This document shows positions 5,745 through 10,968 of a DNA stretch of 10,968 nucleotides, in pieces. Made by a program: the position numbers and the translations under genes. The notes below the pieces were generated by a model. The model had not been told where the DNA came from. It did not search any database and saw only the letters and a program-made list of their open reading frames with translations. Each line of letters starts with the position of its first letter. The stretch's first letter is position 1. The stretch comes from JBAYVY01 sp041674345 (GTDB lineage Bacteria > Planctomycetota > Phycisphaerae > Phycisphaerales > Zrk34). The stretch spans positions 1 through 10,968 of the forward strand of contig JBAYVY010000091.1 in the NCBI GenBank assembly GCA_041674345.1, given 5' to 3'.

Positions 5745-7673
5745 TCATTGACGTTGGAAGTATCGTTCGACGGCGTTACGGTGGGCGGGCAGAATCACGG
5801 CGGTGTTCGCTTCGCCTCCACCGGCGGCGGTCGCGTCGAGCGCCCCGCCGGTGGACGATTCGGTTTCTTCTTGTTGCGGCGCACCGGCACTGAGACCGAT
5901 CTGCTGCGAATCCTTCATTGCCGCCAGCGTCGCCGGAGGCAGGGTGTGCGATTGGATGCTCGTGTTGTCGGTGTTGCGGGGGTTTTGCCAGGTGAGGTCG
6001 GCATCGCCGCGCCCGCGAGAGATTCCGCCGCTGCCGGGCGGGCCGTCGCCGCTGTCGGCGGCGGCATTTTGAAACTGGGCGATGCGCGACGGGTCGATCA
6101 TGCCCGCCTGCGACAACCGCTGCAACATCGCCAGTTGGTTCATCCGCACCGCACGCGCGACCTTGCACGCTTCCCCCGAACACTGCCCCGCATTGCACGG
6201 CGGCACATCCACCGGCCCGAACAACCGCGGCTGCTTGCCCGCTTCCACCACGATGATGTGTTCGCCGTTCAATTGATCCAGCTTGTCCCACTGCACCGGC
6301 GTCGAAGGCAAGCCCGAAAACACCAGCAACTTGTCCTGCGCATCATGCTCAATCGCCAGCGGCTGGCCCTCGAACAAATCCGCCGGCCAGTCGAACAGCG
6401 GCGCGGCGGCGGCGTCCAACTCCGCCGGCTCGAACATCTCCAACCCGCCCGGCACGGCATTCACGCGGGCCGCGAACGACTGCGGCTTGTCCATGTCCGG
6501 CAGTTTCATCTGTGCCGCATTGCGTGTGAAAAACGTCGTCTTCGCTTTCGCATCGACGATGGCGATGGAGTCCGGCGGCAGGCGTTTGAGCATCTGATCC
6601 GCCGCGCCCAATGCCGCCAGTTGTTTAAGCTGCGTCTCATCCAGCTTCTTCAATTCCATCGCCAGTTCCGCGAGCTTCGCCATCTCGACCGGCGACAAAT
6701 CCTTCGGGTTTTTCTTGAGCAGCGGTTCCAGTGACCTGGCTTTTTCGATCAGTCGTTTGGCCCGTTCGATGTCCAGTTGGTAATGCGATTCGGGTTTCTC
6801 GCCGGTGGCCAGGTCTTTTTTCAATTGTTCGTTCATCGCCTGTTGCATCGCCCCGGCGACGGCGATCTGGTCGTTCAGTTGCCGCATCGCCTCGGCCAGC
6901 GATTGAGCGTCGGCCTTGCCGGATTGCTCGGCCTGCCCCACCGCCGCGGCCAGCGACTCGGCGCGTGTCAGCGGCTCGGCCTGTCGAACGACATCCTCCG
7001 CCGCTTTTTGCGCCGCCTGTTCCAGCGTGTGTCGCATCTGGTCGAGTGATTCCCACGTGCGGGCCGGGTCGTCGCCGCGCGCGTCACGCCGAATGCGGTC
7101 CAGCTTTTCGCGCATCGCCTGGGCGGTGTCCGGTTCGATGATCTTTTCCTGTTCGAGCAGCGTGATCCGCTGTTCGACGGGCCTCGCCTGGTCGGTGATG
7201 TCCAGATGTTGCGGGTTGAGTCCCTGTGCGATGCGGTCGGGCACGGCGAACGCGCCGATGACGAATACCAACGCCGCCGGCAGCATCCACCCTATCCGGC
7301 GACCGTCCCACGAAACCGGCGGTTCGTGCGATTCGTGTGCGTGATCCGCCCAAGCGGAGGTGTCGATTTCATCGGCGGCCATGACCAAGCCGCCGGCGTT
7401 GCTGTGTCGATCCACCGCGGCGGCGAGCGCTGCCGGCCCCGGAAGTTTTCGCGCCGCATGAATCAAGCCGATGAGCATCGCCGCGACCCATCCGACCGCG
7501 CCCCACGCCAGCGTCAGCCGGTCGAAGTTCCAACCGATGCGTAACACCAGCGCGGCGGTGCCCCATGCGAACGCCCACACCGTCGCGGCCGACAGGGCGT
7601 ATCGCGCGAACAACACCCGCGCGATCCGTCCCCGCAGGATTCGCACCGCCTGATCTGTGACTGGTCGCGCCAT
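5745..7673 (-). CDS. Membrane-anchored coiled-coil protein of unknown function
   Basis: This is a 642-residue protein without a family I can name. Hydrophobic spans lie at about 24-45, 52-72 and 128-145; the third ends MLPAALVFVIGAFAVP. A long charged, Gln/Ala/Glu-rich helical region from 163 to 365 has coiled-coil character. A compact domain at about 366-490 follows (PPDSIAIVDAKAKTTFF, HIIVVEAGKQPRLFG). It contains no clear enzyme motif; two Cys-containing motifs, CNAGQC and GEAC, sit at 493-503. The Gly/Ser-rich tail ends in LPAHRNAVERYFQRQ. A similar short Arg-Tyr-Phe terminal motif occurs, as I recall, in other planctomycete proteins encoded near MoxR genes. The start ATG 7673 has GGGAG 6 nt upstream. 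As the first gene after the promoter it heads the five-gene block; a scaffold or substrate role for MoxR is only an inference. Confidence 0.85.
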   Translation of the reverse strand: MARPVTDQAVRILRGRIARVLFARYALSAATVWAFAWGTAALVLRIGWNFDRLTLAWGAVGWVAAMLIGLIHAARKLPGPAALAAAVDRHSNAGGLVMAADEIDTSAWADHAHESHEPPVSWDGRRIGWMLPAALVFVIGAFAVPDRIAQGLNPQHLDITDQARPVEQRITLLEQEKIIEPDTAQAMREKLDRIRRDARGDDPARTWESLDQMRHTLEQAAQKAAEDVVRQAEPLTRAESLAAAVGQAEQSGKADAQSLAEAMRQLNDQIAVAGAMQQAMNEQLKKDLATGEKPESHYQLDIERAKRLIEKARSLEPLLKKNPKDLSPVEMAKLAELAMELKKLDETQLKQLAALGAADQMLKRLPPDSIAIVDAKAKTTFFTRNAAQMKLPDMDKPQSFAARVNAVPGGLEMFEPAELDAAAAPLFDWPADLFEGQPLAIEHDAQDKLLVFSGLPSTPVQWDKLDQLNGEHIIVVEAGKQPRLFGPVDVPPCNAGQCSGEACKVARAVRMNQLAMLQRLSQAGMIDPSRIAQFQNAAADSGDGPPGSGGISRGRGDADLTWQNPRNTDNTSIQSHTLPPATLAAMKDSQQIGLSAGAPQQEETESSTGGALDATAAGGGEANTAVILPAHRNAVERYFQRQ

Positions 7674-7702
7674 GACATGCTCCCGTGGAATGGTTCGCGC
7701 TC

Positions 7703-7711
7703 ATTGTACCA
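7703..7711 (-). promoter_or_regulatory. Extended -10 promoter for the minus-strand operon
   Basis: The minus strand reads TGGTACAAT from 7711 to 7703: a TGn extension plus TACAAT, five of six matches to TATAAT. The -35 position (about 7726-7731) reads GATGAT and is poor, as is tolerated by extended -10 promoters. Transcription would start near 7696, leaving a leader of about 23 nt before ATG 7673. Confidence 0.5.
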
Positions 7712-7813
7712 GCGGTTTCAGACGCATCATCATCCCCAATGGTTCATTTTGAGGCGATCCCGCCACGGCGTCGCGGCGTCATCGGGATTTACCCGTATTG
7801 TGACGGAATTCGC

Positions 7814-7842
7814 TTGACGCGGGATTTTCTGTGGCGCATATT
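7814..7842 (+). promoter_or_regulatory. Sigma-70-like promoter for the PEP-CTERM gene
   Basis: TTGACG at 7814-7819 (five of six consensus matches), a 17-nt spacer, then CATATT at 7837-7842 (four of six). Transcription would start near 7849, giving a leader of about 147 nt that includes the two-hairpin element. Confidence 0.45.
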
Positions 7843-7888
7843 CCAACGTCGGATCGCAGGTGTTTTGAATCGCACAACTTCGTGGGTC

Positions 7889-7936
7889 AAGAGAGAGGGA
7901 GCATGCCATCGGTGTGCTCCCTGTTGTGTTGACGGG
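7889..7936 (+). promoter_or_regulatory. Two-hairpin leader element, copy A
   Basis: AAGAGAGA is followed by hairpin 1 at 7897-7921: GGGAGCATGCC pairs over 11 bp with GGTGTGCTCCC around the triloop ATC. Hairpin 2 at 7920-7936 is CCTGTT, loop GTGTT, GACGGG, with two wobble pairs. The hairpins share CC 7920-7921, so the outer ends compete or the stems stack end to end. The element ends about 60 nt before ATG 7996. A second copy lies at 9631-9679. Confidence 0.7.
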
Positions 7937-7995
7937 GATGTTCCGCACATCGGATGGGCAATTGGCCAGGGTCGTCTTCACGAAAGGAGCGGAAC

Positions 7996-8883
7996 ATGGG
8001 TCGTTTTCACTCGCGTCGCTATTTTCAGTTCGGTTTTGTCCTGATGTCGGTCTTGTGGGTCGCCGCCGCCGCACAGGCGATCGCGATCAATGTCACTGCC
8101 ACGGTCAACGGCGTGCCCAACACGCAACTGGGTTCCATCGACGCGACATATGCGGGCGGCGTCGAGGAAGGCAGCTTCCAACTCGGCAACGCCCAGCTCG
8201 GCCTGATGGACGATCCCGACTGCCAGTTTCGTTGGTTCCAGATCGTCACACGCGACACCGACAACACAGCCGGCGCTCCGACCTATCTGGGCAACATGAT
8301 GAACAACAGCACGCCCTACGTCGATCCGCCGAAGAACGGCTGGGATTACCAGCGCAACCCCGCGGGCGATCACACCAACGGCACCCCCGGTGCCGACGGC
8401 TCGCCCTTCTATGAAAACGATGATGATGCCGGAACCTACGCCTTCCCCAAATACTCCGGCAACTTCAACGTGTTCGGCGGCAACAACAACGTCCCCGTGC
8501 ATGATGCGAACACCGGCGTTTCCCGCACGCAGGACGTGCCCGGCACCAGCCCCGGTTTCGGCCTGACTTTCCAGACCTTCCTCACCTTCATCAATTCCTG
8601 CGCGGATCACCAGTTCATCGTCCTGGCCGGTTACGAATGGGGCCTGGATCGGGCCGCCAACGGAACCTACACCTACTTCGGCCCCACCGCCATCGATATG
8701 AGCGTTGACGGATTTTCGGACTCGCTTTCCACCGCACTGACCAACGGCGGGTTCGGCAATGACGGCTGGTCGTTCGCCGTCAACGGTTACGGTGAAAACG
8801 TCGTCTGCTGCCCCGAACCGGCTTCGCTGGCGCTGCTGGGCGCGGGCGGCATCGTGCTGGTCCGTCGCCGCCGCGCCGCCTGA
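7996..8883 (+). CDS. PEP-CTERM sorting-signal secreted protein
   Basis: This is a 295-residue exported protein. A signal peptide runs from MGRFHSRRYF through a hydrophobic stretch to AAAAQA (about residue 28). The body is rich in Asn, Gly and Asp, with no enzyme motif I recognise. The C-terminus is a PEP-CTERM signal: CCPEPASLALLGAGG from about residue 271, a hydrophobic segment, then VRRRRAA. Proteins with this signal are processed by an exosortase and placed at the cell surface or in extracellular matrix; no exosortase gene is in this window. Two Cys residues directly before the PEP motif are unusual. The start is ATG 7996, with AAAGGAG at 7983-7989 and a 6-nt gap; an upstream in-frame ATG at 7954 would break the signal peptide. 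The next gene starts 49 bp after the stop. Confidence 0.9.
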   Translation: MGRFHSRRYFQFGFVLMSVLWVAAAAQAIAINVTATVNGVPNTQLGSIDATYAGGVEEGSFQLGNAQLGLMDDPDCQFRWFQIVTRDTDNTAGAPTYLGNMMNNSTPYVDPPKNGWDYQRNPAGDHTNGTPGADGSPFYENDDDAGTYAFPKYSGNFNVFGGNNNVPVHDANTGVSRTQDVPGTSPGFGLTFQTFLTFINSCADHQFIVLAGYEWGLDRAANGTYTYFGPTAIDMSVDGFSDSLSTALTNGGFGNDGWSFAVNGYGENVVCCPEPASLALLGAGGIVLVRRRRAA

Positions 8884-8932
8884 TGCGCGGTTAAATGTAT
8901 CGCCGCCGTGTCCATCTGTTGTGAGTTCGATC

Positions 8933-9514
8933 ATGCCCTGTCATGCGATGGTGATGTCGATGTGCGCCGCCGGGCTGATGTGTGCCCTCGCGATGAACTG
9001 TCGCGGCGAGTCACAGGCGGAGGATGCGGAATCGGCCACACTGGAAGTTCGCATCGCCGTGCCGATTCACCAAGGCGAGCGTCGGATGGTCGCCGGTTCG
9101 GATGCGGTGCCGTTTCAAGTCGTTGTCGTCAATCGTTCGGCCAGGCCCGTGCGGTTGTGGACGCCGCAGTGTTCGTTCGGGTACGCGGCGTTGCAATTCG
9201 AGGCGTCCGATGATGCCGGTCATACCTGGATGATTCAGCGGAAAGAACACGGCTTTCGACAGAACCTGCCCGACACGCTGACCCTGAACGGCGGCGACAT
9301 GATGGTGCTGACGGTGACGCTGAAACCGCAACTGTGGAACCTCGGCGAATCATTCCCGCCCGCCGGTCAGACGCAAGGATTGCGGTTGCGGGCGATTTAT
9401 CAGGTGGATACCGAGCCGATGGCGAAGCAGGCGGACGTGTGGACCGGTCGGATCGTGTCGCCTGCGGAGCGATACACGGTTGCGAACGTGCAGGGCGGGG
9501 CGGATGGTTCGTGA
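8933..9514 (+). CDS. Small exported protein of unknown function, beta-rich
   Basis: This is about 193 residues if read from ATG 8933. The N-terminus has several Met codons (8933, 8948, 8954, 8960) and a hydrophobic stretch, MSMCAAGLMCALAMNC, then RGESQAED, consistent with a signal peptide cleaved near SQA. No ribosome binding site is strong enough to decide the start. The rest looks like an immunoglobulin-type beta sandwich: VVVVNRSARPVRLW, ALQFEASDDAGHTW, TLTLNGGDMMVLTVTL. There is no catalytic motif. It lies 49 bp after the PEP-CTERM gene on the same strand without a visible terminator, so it may be co-transcribed. Codon use resembles its neighbours. Confidence 0.75.
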   Translation: MPCHAMVMSMCAAGLMCALAMNCRGESQAEDAESATLEVRIAVPIHQGERRMVAGSDAVPFQVVVVNRSARPVRLWTPQCSFGYAALQFEASDDAGHTWMIQRKEHGFRQNLPDTLTLNGGDMMVLTVTLKPQLWNLGESFPPAGQTQGLRLRAIYQVDTEPMAKQADVWTGRIVSPAERYTVANVQGGADGS

Positions 9515-9736
9515 GCGATGGTGCCCTGTCGGATTGACCCGTGGGGCTGCGGAGTTTGTCTGACTATTGTTGGCGGTGGGTCATGTTTCAGTTGTCGGAT
9601 CAGTGTCATTCGGAGAGGTTCCAATCGTTGAAGAGAGAGGGAGCGTGCCGATGGACGTGTTCCCTGTCGTGTTGACAGGATATGGATTCACACGTCCCCC
9701 GGCACCGCACCGATCACGTTGTATCAGGAGAGTGTT
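9515..9736 (+). other. Intergenic region before the subtilase gene (222 bp)
   Basis: This stretch holds no gene. It contains the second copy of the two-hairpin element (9631-9679) and a ribosome binding site at 9726-9730. I find no convincing sigma-70 promoter: TTGACC at 9534-9539 has no good -10 at 17 nt. I also find no terminator. Confidence 0.6.
9631..9679 (+). promoter_or_regulatory. Two-hairpin leader element, copy B
   Basis: AAGAGAGA, then hairpin 1 at 9639-9664: GGGAGCGTGCC pairs with GGACGTGTTCCC around a GAT loop, with A9655 bulged. Hairpin 2 at 9663-9679 is a perfect CCTGTC, loop GTGTT, GACAGG. About 40 of 48 aligned positions match copy A at 7889-7936. Hairpin 1 ends 73 nt from the subtilase start codon here, and 75 nt from the PEP-CTERM start in copy A. 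Confidence 0.7.
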
Positions 9737-10894
9737 ATGACCAAGGCCGCCCCGAGCAAGTCCACGATCATCCGTCTGTCCGCTGTGTTGATGCTGTTGT
9801 TGTCCGCCGGTTCGGGCCGGGCGCAGAGCGTCGTCAACTTCCAGAACAACTGGACCAACACCGGCAATCCGCCGGGCGTGTTCATCACCAATGCGACTTC
9901 CGACACCGGCAACGGCAACGCCGTCATCGGCACCAGCGGCGGTGCCAACCTTGCCGCGGTACTCGGTCTCAGCGGCGCGGCCCTCGACGACGGCGACGCC
10001 GTCGCCGACAGTTTCACCTTCTCCATCCGCACCACGCAGGCCTTCTCCCTCAACGCGCAGGCGCTGGTGACGATCCCCACGTTCGCATTCGGCTCGCTGA
10101 CTTTCCCCGCCGGTGTGGCAGGCACCAGTTCCGTCACATGGAACGTCACCGTGCTGGACAACACGCTCGCCGCGACGGGTCTGGCTGTGAATCAGACCGT
10201 CAACGCCAACGCCGTCGGAGGCAATCAGAACGTCAACGCCTTCCACAATCCCGGCATGAACCTGGCCGCTGGAAACTACACGATTCAGGCCACGTTCACG
10301 CTGACCGGCAATGCGAATCCGGCCCTGGCCGGCGCGGCCGGTTCCAGTGTCAATGATGATTTCATCTCCGGCACCCGTCGCGCGATGGTCACCAGTTTCT
10401 CCGCCGTGCCCACCGCCGGCATCGGCGACAGCCGCGACGCCGTTCGCGCCCCGCAGGCACGCGCCGCATTCGGCGTCACCGGAGCCGGCATCAAAATCGG
10501 ACAGGTCGAACCCGGTGATCCCTACACCACCCACACCTCCCTCGCCGGCCGCGTCAATGTCATCGTCGGCGGTGCAGGCGTCCCCGCCTGGGCCGACAGC
10601 TCTTCCGATGAACACGCCCTGGCCGTCGCCGGCGTCATGGCCTCGGCCGGTGCCAACAACAGCCAGGCCGGCATCGCACCCGGCGCTTCGATCACCTCCG
10701 CCGGCATCACCACGCAAAACGGCGCCACCGCCAGCGCCAAGTTCCAGAACTCCGTCAACGCCCTCGTCGCCGCCGGTGCCAGCGTCATCAACATGTCCGC
10801 CACCACCAACACCGCCGCCGATACCACCTTCATCGACGGCCTCATCAACACCAATCCCAACCTAGTGCTCCGTCATTCCTTGATTTTAGGATAA
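9737..10894 (+). pseudogene. Secreted subtilase-like protein truncated by an IS insertion
   Basis: The host part of the gene is 9737-10862 (375 codons); the frame then reads ten IS-encoded residues, LVLRHSLILG, and stops. A signal peptide covers residues 1-29 (ending SGSGRA). Residues 30-225 form a Thr/Asn/Ala-rich region likely of beta structure. From about 238 the sequence resembles the S8 (subtilisin) fold: GAGIKIGQVEPGDP carries Glu258 where the catalytic Asp is usual, DEHALAVAGVMAS supplies candidate His293, and GIAPGASITSA and LVAAGASVINMSAT match conserved core strands. The catalytic-Ser segment (GTSMAAP-like) would lie past the insertion. The start ATG 9737 has AGGAG at 9726-9730. As it stands it cannot be an active protease; the intact gene may have carried a C-terminal sorting signal. 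Confidence 0.8.
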
Positions 10895-10968
10895 ACGCTG
10901 GTCAGCTTCGTCCGGGCATCCGCGATCTTCATGTGCCAATCCACACCCTTCTGCCGGGCATTGACGTC
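10863..10968 (-). mobile_element. End of an IS630-like insertion sequence (partial)
   Basis: The boundary lies at TA 10863-10864, where the subtilase frame ends abruptly and sequence of different character begins (GTGCTCCGTCATTCC). Insertion at TA fits IS630/Tc1-mariner elements, which duplicate that dinucleotide. Only one end is visible, so the terminal inverted repeat and the TA duplication cannot be confirmed. Confidence 0.7.
10873..10968 (-). CDS. Transposase C-terminus, IS630-like (partial)
   Basis: Reading leftward from the window edge gives 31 codons and a TGA stop at 10873-10875, too short to stand out on length alone. The peptide contains NARQKGVDWHMKIA and ends DARTKLTSVYPKIKE. The pattern VDW followed by DAR.KL...YPKI matches, from memory, the C-terminal tail of IS630-family transposases. 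The stop lies 8 bp inside the proposed TA boundary, as is normal for compact IS elements. The 5' part, including the DDE catalytic residues, lies outside the window. Confidence 0.7.
   Translation of the reverse strand, partial: DVNARQKGVDWHMKIADARTKLTSVYPKIKE

Larger units (their letters stand above)
7674..7995. other. Divergent intergenic region (322 bp)
   Basis: This gap separates the leftward operon from the rightward secreted-protein genes. It holds the minus-strand promoter at 7703-7711, the plus-strand promoter candidate at 7814-7842, the two-hairpin leader element at 7889-7936 and a ribosome binding site at 7983-7989. I see no convincing gene in it. Confidence 0.7.

Noticed and set aside
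8933..9000. Lipoprotein signal in the small exported protein
   Set aside because: The Cys residues (LMC, AMNC) lack a proper lipobox with a small residue at -1 and a suitable -3 residue.
9672..9700. TTGACA at 9672-9677 as a -35 box (and TTGACG at 7929-7934 in copy A)
   Set aside because: Neither copy has a -10-like hexamer 16-18 nt downstream, and the bases are explained by conserved hairpin 2.

Overview
The window looks like chromosomal DNA of a GC-rich planctomycete, possibly from the Phycisphaerae. The evidence is a PEP-CTERM sorting signal ending in an Arg-rich tail, a MoxR/ABC-2 gene block of planctomycete style, and repeat-filled intergenic gaps. No rRNA or marker gene confirms this, so the assignment is an inference.

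Left and centre (1-7673, all minus strand): five genes read leftward from a probable extended -10 promoter at about 7703-7711. In transcription order they are: a 642-residue membrane-anchored coiled-coil protein; a MoxR-type AAA+ ATPase; a 596-residue exported protein with two membrane spans and a class I glutamine-amidotransferase-like core; an ABC transporter ATPase; and a roughly 12-span ABC-2 type permease. The permease is open at the window's left edge and ends in a Pro/Glu/Ser tail encoded by a 9-bp minisatellite. The likely picture is an envelope-associated ABC export machine with a large accessory protein and a MoxR chaperone. Three of the four gene junctions hold short repeats (a heptamer array and two different imperfect inverted repeats). 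The fourth is a tight junction with overlapping start and stop options.

Right (7674-10862, plus strand): a divergent promoter region leads into a PEP-CTERM secreted protein, then a small exported protein of unknown function, then a secreted subtilase-like protein. The first and third genes carry the same roughly 48-nt leader element, two adjacent hairpins, 75 and 73 nt before their start codons. All five stem substitutions between the two copies keep base pairing. This is the best candidate here for an undescribed cis-regulatory RNA.

Right edge (10863-10968): the subtilase gene is cut by an insertion sequence. The IS end abuts a TA dinucleotide, and the 3' end of an IS630-like transposase reads back on the minus strand. 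The protease therefore lost its catalytic-serine region and ends in ten IS-encoded residues.
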